A stretch of DNA of 23,586 bases from DASZPL01 sp035550315 (GTDB lineage Bacteria; Actinomycetota; Actinomycetes; JAFAQI01), in assembly GCA_035550315.1 (NCBI GenBank), contig DASZPL010000024.1:1-23586 (forward strand), written 5' to 3'. Positions 1 through 7,964 of this stretch are shown here, piece after piece. A program made the translations under genes and the position numbers. Position 1 is the stretch's first letter; the number at the start of each line of letters is the position of its first letter. The notes under the pieces were generated by a model. The model had not been told where the DNA came from and made no database searches. It saw only the letters and a program-made list of their open reading frames with translations.

Positions 1-233
1 CCGTTCGCGGCCAGCCGGTGCGGCCGGCGGCCGGTGAGGTCGACACCGTCGAGCCGCACCTGCCCGGCGGTGGGAGCGAGCAGGCCCGACGCCACGGCCA
101 GCATCGTCGACTTGCCCGCGCCGTTGGGTCCGAGCAATGCGACGACCCGGCCGGAGGGGACGGTCACCGTGATGTCGCGCAGCACGGTTGTGCCGCCGTA
201 TCCGGCGGTCACCGCGTCGAGCTCGAGCTTCAT
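1..233 (-). CDS. livF: Branched-chain amino acid-type ABC transporter ATPase LivF, partial
   Basis: Only the first 77 codons are inside the window; the rest lies beyond base 1. The visible part is the start of an ABC ATPase: an A-loop aromatic (AGYGG, about residues 10-14), then Walker A GPNGAGKST at about residues 35-43. As the second ATPase after LivG in a Liv-type operon, it would pair with LivG in the cytoplasm to power import through the LivHM permease. The ATG at 233 forms an ATGA overlap with the stop of the upstream LivG gene, which fixes the start and implies translational coupling. The LivF assignment, rather than LivG, rests on gene order and on the short spacing from start to Walker A. 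The signature and Walker B motifs lie outside the window. Confidence 0.85.
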   Translation of the reverse strand, partial: MKLELDAVTAGYGGTTVLRDITVTVPSGRVVALLGPNGAGKSTMLAVASGLLAPTAGQVRLDGVDLTGRRPHRLAAN

Positions 234-1021
234 GTCAGCGAAGCCGGCACGGCGCTGGCCACGCCGCCGAGGTAGGCGGCGCGCACGACGTCACTCTGCT
301 GGGTCTGCGCCGGCGTGCCGGTGAAGACGAGGTGGCCGAAGTCGAGCACGTGGATGCGCTCGCACAGCTGCATGACGAGGCTCATGTCGTGCTCGACGAG
401 CAGGATGCCGGTGCCGAGGGTGTCGGCCACGCCGCGCGCCACCGCAGCGAACTGCGCGGTTTCGGCGTCGTCGAGGCCCGAGGAGGGCTCGTCCAGCAGC
501 AGGAAGCGGAAGCCGCCGGCCAGCACCCGGGCGAGCTCGACGAGCCGCCGTTGTCCGGTGCTGAGCGCAGTCAGCGGTGTGGCCGCGAGCGCCGTAAGCC
601 CGCAGCGCTGCAGTGCGTCGTCGACCCGCTGCTCGGTCGCTCGCTTGGTCGCGCGACTCACGTGCAGCTGCCGCCACGGGCTGCCCGCGGCAAGCCGCGC
701 CTCGCATCCCACCCGGACGTTGTCGCGCACCGACATCGCTGGGCAGACCTCGACCCGCTGGAAGGTGCGTCCCAGGCCTCGCCGCGCCCGTTGCGCCGGG
801 CTGGCGCCGGTGACGTCCTCGCCGAATAGCCGGATGGAGCCGGCCTTAGGCCGCAGCAGTCCGCTGCACGCGTTGAACACCGTCGTCTTGCCCGCCCCGT
901 TGGGTCCGATCAAGCCGGTGACGGCGCCGGCCGACGCGGTCAGGCTCACCTGATCGACGGCGACGTTTCCGCCGTACGCGACGGTGAGGCCGGTGATGTC
1001 CAGCCCGTCCTCGGTGGTCAT
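230..1021 (-). CDS. livG: Branched-chain amino acid-type ABC transporter ATPase LivG
   Basis: This is a 263-residue ABC ATPase, the usual size for LivG. Walker A GPNGAGKT is at residues 39-46, the signature LSTGQ at 153-157, Walker B (LLLDEP) at about 174-179, and the switch His at 211 (LLVEHDM). The insert between Walker A and the signature, with GRTFQ at about 84-88, is typical of LivG. It should sit on the cytoplasmic side of the permease and hydrolyse ATP as a dimer with LivF. The ATG at 1021 is preferred over an in-frame start ten codons upstream because it makes an ATGA overlap with the permease stop. Its own stop overlaps the LivF start in the same way. The substrate cannot be read from the ATPase. 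Confidence 0.93.
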   Translation of the reverse strand: MTTEDGLDITGLTVAYGGNVAVDQVSLTASAGAVTGLIGPNGAGKTTVFNACSGLLRPKAGSIRLFGEDVTGASPAQRARRGLGRTFQRVEVCPAMSVRDNVRVGCEARLAAGSPWRQLHVSRATKRATEQRVDDALQRCGLTALAATPLTALSTGQRRLVELARVLAGGFRFLLLDEPSSGLDDAETAQFAAVARGVADTLGTGILLVEHDMSLVMQLCERIHVLDFGHLVFTGTPAQTQQSDVVRAAYLGGVASAVPASLT

Positions 1022-2925
1022 GCGGACCAACCCGCCCGGCGCGCTGGCCACGGCGCCGGCCCCGGGCTGCGCTGCCGGCGAAACTCGCTACCGGCCGCCT
1101 GCGCGCCGATCCACGACGCCAGCCGGTCGCGGTTGGCCAGCACGCCGGCGGCCACCAGCGCGGCGACGCCGAACGCCAGCAGCTGCTGGTCCACGCCCCA
1201 CCCGGAGACATAGCCGGGAAGTACGGCGAACAGCAGCGCCGCCGCAAGTGGGGAAGCCAGCCGGCTGGTCCCGCAGATGCCGAGGACGGCCACCAGCAGC
1301 AGCGACTGCACCGGCCCGAACGTGACGCCGCTGGCCGACCCGGTTTGGGTCACCGCCAGCGCACCGCCGACGCCGGCGAGGAACGCCGACAGGCAGAACA
1401 CCATCAGCCGGGTCAGGCTGACGTTCAGGCCGTGCGTCGCCAGCATCGTGGGACTCTCGGCCATCGCGGCGAGCAGTCGGCCGAACCGACTGCGGTGCAA
1501 CGCCAGCACCGCCACCACGAGGACGGCGACGATCCCGAGCACCAGGTAGTACAGCGTCGTGTCGCTGCCACCGTCGATCGCGCCGAGATGCGGCCGGGGC
1601 ACGCTGACGTTGACCTGCAGCCCGAACATCAGCGAGCTCGGGTAGAGGACGTCCTGCATGAAGATCGCGAAGCCCAAGGTGGCCAGCGCAAGGTAAAGGC
1701 CGGTGAGCCGAATCGCCGGGATCGCCACGACCGCACCGGCGGGGACGGTGGCAAGCCCGGCGATGGCCAGCGCCGGCAGCCACGGCACGTGCGCCGCGGT
1801 CAGGTGCGCCATGGTGGTCGCGCCGAGCGCGAGAAACGCGCCGTGGCAGAGCGACAGTTGGCCCGAGCCCCAGGTGAGCAAGCCGAGTGACGTGAAGACC
1901 AGCACGTAGGCCATTGCGGTGGTCCAGACCGGCAGCTTGGTGCCGACCACCTGCGGCACGACGAGCAGCCCGATGACGACGACCGCGCTGGTTGCGGCCC
2001 GGCCGACGCCGGACCACTGCAGGGGTGCTGCCAGCAGGGTGCGCCGGCCGAACCGGGAGCCCGGCAGCCGGTTCGCCGGAAGCAGCAACAGCACCACGAT
2101 CAGCACCAGGAACGGCACGCTCGGCGCGATGCCGCTCCACGGTGGATGGACGAACCACTTGGTCGCGAACGACGCCAGCACGCCGACGAACAAGCCGCCG
2201 AGGAAGGTCAGCGGGAGGGATGAGAACGCACCGATCGCGCAGGCGCCGAAGGCCTGGATGACCAGCAGGGTGAGCAGGTTGACGTCGAGGTTCAACACCG
2301 GGGCGAGCAGGATGCCGGCGAGCGCCGCGACGCCGCAGCCGAGCGCCCACCCGCCGCGGCGTACTCGTTCGGCGGGTTGCCCGGTCAGGTCGAGCAGCCG
2401 GGGGTTGTCGACGACAGCCCGCATCGCGACGCCGGTGCGGGTGCGCCGCAGGAACCCGAACAAGCCGACCGCGACGGCGACCGCAATGCCGAACGATGTC
2501 AGCTGTGCCCAGGAGACCAGCACGCCGCCGACGTGAAACCCGGTCTGCGGCAAGTACGGCGCAGCGGTGCGGGTCGAGTCGCCGTACACCAAATAGAGCA
2601 CGCCCTCGACGAGCAGCAGCACCCCGACCGTCCCGGCGACCATGACCGCGTCGGGCGCTGTGGCGAGCGGCCGGGTCACCAACTCCATCGCGGTGCCGAC
2701 CACGACGGCGAACAGCAGGATCGTGATGAGCGCCGCCAGCTGCCACGGCAGATGTTCGCGATCGCGCAACGTGTAGAACACGAATGCGGCGGCGGCGGCG
2801 ATCGCGCCGTGGCCGAAGTTGAACACTCCCGATGTGCGGTAGGTGAGCACCAGGCCGAGGCCGGCCAGGCCGTAGAGCGATCCCGCGACCAGGCCGCTGA
2901 TCAGAAACGGCAGCAGGTCGGTCAC
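1018..2925 (-). CDS. livHM: Fused LivH-LivM ABC permease
   Basis: This 635-residue, highly hydrophobic protein joins the two Liv permease subunits in one chain. The N-terminal half (about 1-300) has the LivH pattern: GLAGLGLVLTYRTSG followed by NFGHG near residues 20-42. The C-terminal half (about 320-610) has the LivM pattern LTWGSGQLSLCHGAF. Two normally separate genes of about 300 residues each have become one, and the fusion is known in actinobacteria. It forms the membrane channel for solute delivered by the LivK-type lipoprotein. The start is the GTG at 2925, which overlaps the stop of the upstream 170-residue gene (GTGA). A 98-codon upstream in-frame extension is Arg/Pro-rich antisense-like sequence and is not coding. 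No frameshift is visible. Confidence 0.92.
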   Translation of the reverse strand: MTDLLPFLISGLVAGSLYGLAGLGLVLTYRTSGVFNFGHGAIAAAAAFVFYTLRDREHLPWQLAALITILLFAVVVGTAMELVTRPLATAPDAVMVAGTVGVLLLVEGVLYLVYGDSTRTAAPYLPQTGFHVGGVLVSWAQLTSFGIAVAVAVGLFGFLRRTRTGVAMRAVVDNPRLLDLTGQPAERVRRGGWALGCGVAALAGILLAPVLNLDVNLLTLLVIQAFGACAIGAFSSLPLTFLGGLFVGVLASFATKWFVHPPWSGIAPSVPFLVLIVVLLLLPANRLPGSRFGRRTLLAAPLQWSGVGRAATSAVVVIGLLVVPQVVGTKLPVWTTAMAYVLVFTSLGLLTWGSGQLSLCHGAFLALGATTMAHLTAAHVPWLPALAIAGLATVPAGAVVAIPAIRLTGLYLALATLGFAIFMQDVLYPSSLMFGLQVNVSVPRPHLGAIDGGSDTTLYYLVLGIVAVLVVAVLALHRSRFGRLLAAMAESPTMLATHGLNVSLTRLMVFCLSAFLAGVGGALAVTQTGSASGVTFGPVQSLLLVAVLGICGTSRLASPLAAALLFAVLPGYVSGWGVDQQLLAFGVAALVAAGVLANRDRLASWIGAQAAGSEFRRQRSPGPAPWPARRAGWSA

Positions 2926-3434
2926 GGCTCGCACACCTCGCAGCGGGTGTGCGTCTCGGTTGCCGCGTGCCGGGTGATCGGCTCGACCCGCTTTCCGGCG
3001 ACCAGGGGGCAGCCGGCCCGGTGGTAGCGCCGGGTGCCGCGGACGACGACCAGCGCAACCGTGGAGGTGGCCGCATGGCTGCCGGCGCCGAGCCGGTCCC
3101 GCAACCCGGGGTCGAGCGCGACACCGACCGCGAGCGCCAAGTAGCGGCGGACACGCAACAGCCAGATCGCGTTCGCCGCGCCGCAGATCGCGAGGCCAAG
3201 CAGCGAGACCACCAACCACGACAGGCCGGTCCGCTCGGTCTCCGCCTGGTTGGCCTGGTAGCCACCCGCCGCGATGACGGCGAGGCCGATCAGGTTGGCG
3301 ACCAACGTCCCGGCGAGCAGCTCATTGGTCCACGGTGTCGAGGGACGCAGTCGTCCGGACAGCGCGCGCGGGTCCAGCGGCCCGGCTGGCAGCGCCGGCG
3401 GCTGGGCTGTGAGGGTGGGTGCTGCCGACGTCAC
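2922..3434 (-). CDS. Two-TM membrane protein with C-terminal putative zinc-binding motif
   Basis: I do not recognise this 170-residue protein as a named family. It has a Pro/Ala-rich N-terminus, two membrane segments (about 39-60 and 72-95) and a basic stretch RVRRY right after the second, which by the positive-inside rule puts the C-terminus in the cytoplasm. The C-terminal 35 residues hold RYHRAGCPL (Cys142) and end in RCEVCEP (Cys165, Cys168), with His at 138, 156 and 162. This spacing resembles the Ada-type metal-binding module (YHR..C ... C..C.P), so a bound zinc is plausible. The GTG at 3434 overlaps the stop of the 112-residue gene, and its stop overlaps the LivHM start. The location suggests an accessory subunit or regulator of the permease. 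The function is unknown. Confidence 0.78.
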   Translation of the reverse strand: MTSAAPTLTAQPPALPAGPLDPRALSGRLRPSTPWTNELLAGTLVANLIGLAVIAAGGYQANQAETERTGLSWLVVSLLGLAICGAANAIWLLRVRRYLALAVGVALDPGLRDRLGAGSHAATSTVALVVVRGTRRYHRAGCPLVAGKRVEPITRHAATETHTRCEVCEP

Positions 3435-3769
3435 TTCGGCTGCCGCCGCGCGGATCGCGCCGGCGCCGGGCGAGTGGCGGGCTCGGCCGAGTGCAGCTCG
3501 TTCGCGGTGCGGAGTTCCTCGACCACCATGTCGAGCTTGCGCCACTCGTCGCGCATGTCGGCCGACAGCCACAGCGTCGCCGCCGTACCGAGGAAGAACA
3601 GTCCGAGGACGGCGTCGGAGGCGAGGTAGGGGATTTGCTCGGAGGGCAGTAGATGCCCGCTGACCCCGCGCCAGCCCAGGTAGATGACGACCAGTCCGGC
3701 GGCGACGAGCACGATCGCCAGCGTCCGGTCCCACTGGTGGTGAACCCAGCGTCCTAGTTGTCTCATCAT
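3431..3769 (-). CDS. Small two-TM membrane protein of the Liv-type operon
   Basis: This is a 112-residue protein without a recognised family. It has two hydrophobic segments (about 17-35 and 47-69) joined by a short loop. A charged, probably helical stretch follows (ADMRDEWRKLDMVVEELRTA, about 70-89), then a Pro/Arg/Ala-rich basic tail. Both termini are probably cytoplasmic. The ATG at 3769 overlaps the stop of the upstream 432-residue gene (ATGA). A second ATG one codon later is possible. The stop overlaps the GTG of the 170-residue gene. Being locked between the exported protein and the permease suggests a structural role in the same membrane assembly. The helix after TM2 could mediate self-association, but that is inference. 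Confidence 0.75.
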   Translation of the reverse strand: MMRQLGRWVHHQWDRTLAIVLVAAGLVVIYLGWRGVSGHLLPSEQIPYLASDAVLGLFFLGTAATLWLSADMRDEWRKLDMVVEELRTANELHSAEPATRPAPARSARRQPK

Positions 3770-5064
3770 TTGCCGCGCACCCCCAACAGTCGGACGAGTT
3801 GCCCCAGCACGAAGACGCAGATCGCGAGTCCGGCGAGGGCGAGGTAGAGAGTCTTGGTGTCGAACAGGTCGAGCAGCGCGGCGTCGCGCGCCGCCGTGGC
3901 GGTTGGTTCCTGGGCAACGGTCGGCGCCGTCACGGAACCGTGTCCTGCGCTGCCGACCGGCGACACCGCCGGCGGACCGGCTGCGCTGCGGGTCGGCTGC
4001 TGCGTGCCCGGCCCGCGTGAGGTGGTTGTGGGTATCGACGCGTCGTCACCCGGCTCGCTGGCTGCACCCGCGCTCGCCGCGGTGAGCGCGGCGGTGGTGC
4101 TGCCGACGACGAGCCGGACGGTGCCGGGTCCGCTGCCGATCGAGGTCTTCAACGGCATGGTGACTTGCAGCGCCGGAGCGATGACCCGGCCGTGACCGGT
4201 CTGCGCCGGCAGCACCTTAACCGAGATGTGGGCGGCGTCGAGCAGCCCGGACAGCAGGCTGCCCACGGGTAGCGGGACGGTGGTGGAGGCGATGTCCAAG
4301 CCGTTGCCGGTGATGGCGACCGCGATGCCCCCGACGCTGACCCCGACGAGGCGCACCGCGGAGGTCGGTGTCAAGGTGCCGTCGGGCGCCAAGGTCTCGC
4401 TGGCGGAGCTGGTGATCTCGCCGATGGTCAGCGGTCCGACGGCGAGCCCCTGCACGGTGCTGCTCGCGCTGGCGGTCACGGTGCCGTCGCGGCTCGTGGC
4501 GACCGCCGCGTGAGAGGTCAGCAGCGCGACGTTGCCACTGATCCCGGACTGGAGTCCGCCGGTGGCGGTCGCCGTGCTGCTCGTGGTGGTGCTTGCCGCG
4601 GCGATCCGATACGGGCCGACGCCGGTGCTGACCGTCGGGTCCTGGCTGACGCTGCTGGCCACCTCCACCGGGTACGACGGCAGCTTTCCCAGCTTGATCG
4701 GCGGGAGTCCGGCGAGGCCCTGTCCAAGCAGGCCGGTGAGCAGCCCGGGCGCGGAGTTCAACAGCGCGCCCGGGTCCGGCAGTGCGGCATAGCCGGTGCT
4801 CGTGCCGAGCGTGTCGAGTGCGGCCTGCGCCGTCGGTCCGCCGAGGTCGACGAGCTGGTCGTCGAGCGGCGCCCCCGGGATCGTGAGGGTCGCGCGCACG
4901 CCATCGGCCGCAGCGGTTCCGGAGAAGGCGGGGGATGTGCTCGCGCCGGCGGCGGTCTGGCCAGGCGCCAATGCCGCCGTGAGTGGCAGTGCACCGAGGG
5001 CCAGCGCGATGGTCGCGCGGACGGTGCGGTGGCGCGGGCGTCGCCGCCGCGCGCTACGAGGCAC
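3766..5064 (-). CDS. Exported protein with C-terminal membrane anchor, unknown function
   Basis: This 432-residue protein has clear export features. An Arg-rich N-terminus (about 1-16) precedes a hydrophobic core and a likely cleavage site near residues 35-42. The mature region is rich in Ser, Thr, Gly, Ala and Val with short alternating stretches typical of beta structure (about 45-330). A Pro/Ser/Thr-rich spacer (about 335-390) follows, then one membrane segment near 405-428 and a short basic end. This predicts an extracytoplasmic domain held on the membrane from outside. The start is a GTG at 5064, overlapping the end of the binding-protein gene by 11 bases. I do not recognise the fold. 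Its position directly after the substrate-binding lipoprotein suggests a surface scaffold or solute-capture component of the importer. Confidence 0.78.
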   Translation of the reverse strand: MPRSARRRRPRHRTVRATIALALGALPLTAALAPGQTAAGASTSPAFSGTAAADGVRATLTIPGAPLDDQLVDLGGPTAQAALDTLGTSTGYAALPDPGALLNSAPGLLTGLLGQGLAGLPPIKLGKLPSYPVEVASSVSQDPTVSTGVGPYRIAAASTTTSSTATATGGLQSGISGNVALLTSHAAVATSRDGTVTASASSTVQGLAVGPLTIGEITSSASETLAPDGTLTPTSAVRLVGVSVGGIAVAITGNGLDIASTTVPLPVGSLLSGLLDAAHISVKVLPAQTGHGRVIAPALQVTMPLKTSIGSGPGTVRLVVGSTTAALTAASAGAASEPGDDASIPTTTSRGPGTQQPTRSAAGPPAVSPVGSAGHGSVTAPTVAQEPTATAARDAALLDLFDTKTLYLALAGLAICVFVLGQLVRLLGVRGK

Positions 5065-6523
5065 AGATCCGTCCGGCCGGCTTGCCGGGTGGGGTGCGCA
5101 GGTCGCCGTTGTGGATCTGGCCGAGCCAGAAGCAGGTCACCCGCGGTGCGTCGTGGCCGGCGGTGAACGTCAGCGGTTGGGTGATGCCACCCAGATCGTT
5201 GTGCCGCACCGACACGAGTGCCTTCAGCAGGCCGGCGGACGTCGGGGTCGCGGCATGCTCGAGAGCCCACTGGAACAGCTGTGCCGCGGCCCAGCCGACG
5301 GTGGTCCCGATGCTCGGCGCGAGCCCTGGGGCGTACTTCGCCAGCGCGGCACGCATCGAACGGATCTGCGGGTTGGCGGTGTCGTTATACAGATCGACGT
5401 ACGACGCGACGTAAAAGCCTTCGGCCTGCGGGTCAGCCGCGAGGCTCGGTGTCTCGAGCGGCCCGCCGGTGAAGTAGAGCGGATGGAAGCCAATGCTCGT
5501 GCAATCTTTGATCACCCGCTCGATGCTGTTGGTGTCCAGCCCGATGTCGAGGTAGTTCACACCGGCTCGCTGCGCGGACTGGCACGACGAGGTGAAGTCG
5601 GGCTGGGTCAGGCTGACCTGCCCGCGGTAGGCAACTCGCAGATGTTGTTTCGCCGCGAGGCCGGGCGCGACCGCATAGGCGCTTGAGCACAGCTGCACCT
5701 CGATGCAGGTGATCGTGCCGACCGTGTGCTTGTCGGTGCCTTTCGCGATCGCCGCGATGGCGTCGATGATGCCCGCGACCGCGTTGTTGCCGCTGGTCAG
5801 TTGTGGGAAGTACACCGGCGAGGAGTAGAACCAGTCGCTGCCGCCCTCGCTCCCGATCACCGGGATCCGGTGCTCGGTCAGGTAGCGGACCGAGGCGTTG
5901 CCGGCGATGGGCGAGTCCATGTCGACCATCGCCACGATGTGGTCCTGCTCGACCAGCTGTTGCACTTGCGACTGGGAGGTGGAGGGGTCACCGCCGTCGT
6001 CCTTGACGATGTAGCGAATCGGGTGACAGGCGACACCGCCGCCGGCGTTGACCGCAGCGACCCACGCCTGGACCGCCTGCACTCCGGGTAGCAGCGACGG
6101 TGCGAAGACGCCACTCTGCTCGCCGACCGTGCCGATCGTCAGGGTGGACTTCGGGCCGCTGCATTGGGGGCCGGTGTTCGCCCCGCCGTCACCAGCACCA
6201 CCGCCTCCGCCGGCGGCCGCACCGGCGGCGGTGTTCTGCGAGCCGCCCCGATGATTACCGCCGCTGCCGCCGGGAGTGATCGTCGTGGGTCCGGTCGAAC
6301 CACCGGCCCTCGGTAGCGTGCCCGTGCCGGACGGAATTGCGGTGGCACCCGTCGCGGGCAAGGACGGCGCACCCGGCGCGGCCGAGCCGTCGCGGGCTTG
6401 GATGGCGGCGAGCGCGGCCTCGTGGGACGCGCGCAAACCGCACGCCGATCCGGTGAGGCCGACGGCGAGCAGGCCGGCCACCAAAGCCGGCAATCGGTGG
6501 CGCCGTCGAGACAGCCGCATCAT
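5054..6523 (-). CDS. livK: LivK-type periplasmic-binding lipoprotein (ABC substrate-binding protein)
   Basis: This is a 489-residue type I periplasmic-binding-fold protein. The N-terminus (MMRLSRRRHR) leads into a signal peptide ending TGSAC, with Cys28 as the likely lipidated residue; the lipobox is imperfect because the -3 residue is Gly. A long low-complexity Gly/Ala/Pro/Ser linker (about 29-125) separates the anchor from the ligand domain. That domain starts at TLTIGTVGEQSG and has the LivK hallmarks GVQAVQAWVAAVNAGGGV and KDDGGDP. The linker makes it longer than a usual LivK of about 370-400 residues. It should capture the solute outside the membrane and hand it to LivHM. The ATG at 6523 overlaps the TetR stop (ATGA). 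The bound ligand need not be an amino acid; actinobacterial Liv systems also import organic acids and aromatics. Confidence 0.9.
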   Translation of the reverse strand: MMRLSRRRHRLPALVAGLLAVGLTGSACGLRASHEAALAAIQARDGSAAPGAPSLPATGATAIPSGTGTLPRAGGSTGPTTITPGGSGGNHRGGSQNTAAGAAAGGGGGAGDGGANTGPQCSGPKSTLTIGTVGEQSGVFAPSLLPGVQAVQAWVAAVNAGGGVACHPIRYIVKDDGGDPSTSQSQVQQLVEQDHIVAMVDMDSPIAGNASVRYLTEHRIPVIGSEGGSDWFYSSPVYFPQLTSGNNAVAGIIDAIAAIAKGTDKHTVGTITCIEVQLCSSAYAVAPGLAAKQHLRVAYRGQVSLTQPDFTSSCQSAQRAGVNYLDIGLDTNSIERVIKDCTSIGFHPLYFTGGPLETPSLAADPQAEGFYVASYVDLYNDTANPQIRSMRAALAKYAPGLAPSIGTTVGWAAAQLFQWALEHAATPTSAGLLKALVSVRHNDLGGITQPLTFTAGHDAPRVTCFWLGQIHNGDLRTPPGKPAGRICAS

Positions 6524-7116
6524 GGCTCGCGCCGTTCGATGCCGCTGAAGATCAGGTCGGTCAGCTGTGCGGCGACGGACCGCTCTCGGCATTCGCCTTC
6601 TCCGAAGTAACCCTCGAGACCGCACCAGAAGCAGGTCGCGAAGACGACCGTCGCAAGCAACCGGGCGTCGAGATCGCGGTGCGGCAGCCGCTCGAAGGCG
6701 GTCTCGATGTCACGTTGCCACTCGGCGAACAGCGGCGCGATGTGCTCGGCGTAGGTCTGGCGCCCGGCGTCTCCGGCGAGGAGCACGAGAAACGGTGGCG
6801 CCAACTGGGCCATCTGACGCTGGAGCGCGCCGATCGAGCCCTCCGTCGTACGGCGAGCATCGGCGACGTTGATCTGTGTCTCGCCGGTGCGGTGACGGCC
6901 GAGGTAGTGGCGGATCGCGACGGCGAGCGGGTCGACGATGGCCTCGGTGAACAGCTCGTCCTTGCTCCGGAAATGCCGGTAGATCAACGCTTCGTTGATG
7001 CCGGCCCGGTCGGCGATCTCCTTGGTGCGCGCCCCGGCGAGGCCGGACTCGAGGAACACCTCGCGGGCGGCGGCCAAGATCGATTCCCGGCGCTCCGGGG
7101 CGGTGACCCGCGGCAT
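6520..7116 (-). CDS. TetR-family transcriptional regulator
   Basis: This is a 198-residue TetR-type repressor. The N-terminal helix-turn-helix (about residues 9-56) has the family pattern: RRESILAAAREVF, then TKEIADRAG, then ALIYRHFRSKDELF. The remaining 140 residues would form the ligand-binding and dimerisation domain, which is too variable to name the ligand. It is the first gene of the minus-strand import operon: its stop overlaps the ATG of the binding lipoprotein, so it is cotranscribed with the importer. It faces the catabolic operon across a 79-base gap. The likely role is to repress both operons from the near-palindrome at 7162-7175 and to be released by the substrate or its CoA ester, as in other divergently arranged TetR regulators. 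An AGGAAGG ribosome site lies 8 bases upstream of the ATG. Confidence 0.92.
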   Translation of the reverse strand: MPRVTAPERRESILAAAREVFLESGLAGARTKEIADRAGINEALIYRHFRSKDELFTEAIVDPLAVAIRHYLGRHRTGETQINVADARRTTEGSIGALQRQMAQLAPPFLVLLAGDAGRQTYAEHIAPLFAEWQRDIETAFERLPHRDLDARLLATVVFATCFWCGLEGYFGEGECRERSVAAQLTDLIFSGIERREP

Positions 7117-7136
7117 CGGCTGCCTGCCTTCCTGCC

Positions 7137-7166
7137 TTGACGGCGCATCGGAATGATAGTCAGTAT
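7137..7166 (+). promoter_or_regulatory. Candidate promoter of the catabolic operon
   Basis: TTGACG at 7137-7142 matches the -35 consensus in five of six bases. An 18-base spacer and a weak -10 candidate CAGTAT at 7161-7166 follow, the latter overlapping the operator-like palindrome. The coding start is at 7196, with GAGGGG at 7182-7187 as ribosome site. The call is by eye; the -35 is good and the -10 is poor. Confidence 0.4.
7153..7158 (-). promoter_or_regulatory. Candidate -10 box for the TetR-importer operon
   Basis: Read on the minus strand, TATCAT (five of six matches to TATAAT) lies 37 bases upstream of the TetR ATG at 7116. The palindrome at 7162-7175 falls in the spacer just upstream, where a bound repressor would block polymerase. 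No convincing -35 was found at the expected distance. Confidence 0.35.
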
Positions 7167-7175
7167 GTACTTACT
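7162..7175. promoter_or_regulatory. Operator-like near-palindrome for the TetR regulator
   Basis: AGTATGTACTTACT is an inverted repeat with half-sites AGTATGT and ACTTACT, six of seven positions complementary. It is strikingly AT-rich for this DNA and lies alone in the 79-base space between the divergent TetR and SDR genes, overlapping candidate promoter elements on both strands. Position and symmetry fit a TetR-family operator controlling both operons. Confidence 0.6.
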
Positions 7176-7195
7176 TCGCTAGAGGGGATCGCCGA

Positions 7196-7963
7196 ATGAC
7201 CGAACGAGTTGCGCTCGTCACCGGCGCCGGGGCCGGTGTCGGCCGGGCGGTTGCGCTGCGGCTGGCCCGCGACGGGCGAGCCGGCACGGTCGTGGTGAAC
7301 GACCTCGATGAGACCCGGGCCAAAGCGGTGGCCGAGGAGGTCTCGGCGCTCGGCGCCACCGGCTTGGCGGTGCCGGCAGATGTGACCGACTGGCAGGCGG
7401 TCGGCGAGATGGTCGGGCGGATCCAGAGCGCAGTCGGCGATGTCGCGATCCTGGTCAACAACGCCGGCGTGCCAGCCGACATCGCGCTCGTCCCCGGTCG
7501 GCCGTTCGCCGAGTCCGAGCCCGCCGAGTGGGCCCCGTGGCTGCGACTCAACCTCGACGCCGTACTGATGTGCACCCGCGCGGTGCTCCCGGCGATGCTC
7601 GCCGCCAACTGGGGCCGCATCGTCACCGTCGTCTCCGACGCCGCCCGGGTCGGCGAAGCCGGGATGATCGCTTACTCCACGGGCAAGGCCGGTGCGGCCG
7701 GATTCATGCGAGCGATCGCCCGTGAGGTCGGACGCGCGAACGTGACCTGCAACAGCGTGGCGCTCGGCACCATCAAGCACGGTCGGCTGGCGGAGTTCCT
7801 CACCGACGACCGCGAGCAGCGGATGCTCAAGCGCTACGTGATGCCGCGCCTCGGCACCCCGGAAGACGGCGCCGGCGCGATCTCGTTCCTGTGCAGCGAC
7901 GACGCGGCGTGGATCACCGGCCAGACCTACCCGGTCAACGGCGGCTACTCGATGGCGCAGTGA
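7196..7963 (+). CDS. Short-chain dehydrogenase/reductase (FabG-like)
   Basis: This is a 255-residue classical SDR, full length. The nucleotide-binding TGAGAGVG is at residues 9-16, NNAG at 88-91, and the catalytic triad is Ser147, Tyr160, Lys164 (YSTGK). The C-terminal NGGYSMAQ is typical of the FabG-like group. It should oxidise a secondary hydroxyl or reduce a keto group using NAD(P). Asp36 after the second beta strand (VVVND) favours NAD(H). In this CoA pathway a 3-hydroxyacyl-CoA dehydrogenase role is likely, since it neighbours an enoyl-CoA hydratase. It is the first gene of the plus-strand operon, with GAGGGG eight bases before the ATG. The stop is followed after one base by the next gene's GTG. 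Confidence 0.9.
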   Translation: MTERVALVTGAGAGVGRAVALRLARDGRAGTVVVNDLDETRAKAVAEEVSALGATGLAVPADVTDWQAVGEMVGRIQSAVGDVAILVNNAGVPADIALVPGRPFAESEPAEWAPWLRLNLDAVLMCTRAVLPAMLAANWGRIVTVVSDAARVGEAGMIAYSTGKAGAAGFMRAIAREVGRANVTCNSVALGTIKHGRLAEFLTDDREQRMLKRYVMPRLGTPEDGAGAISFLCSDDAAWITGQTYPVNGGYSMAQ

Positions 7964-7964
7964 C

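Noticed and set aside
2926..3219. 98-codon N-terminal extension of the fused permease
   Set aside because: It overlaps the 170-aa gene and lacks membrane character. The GTGA overlap at 2925 gives the natural start.
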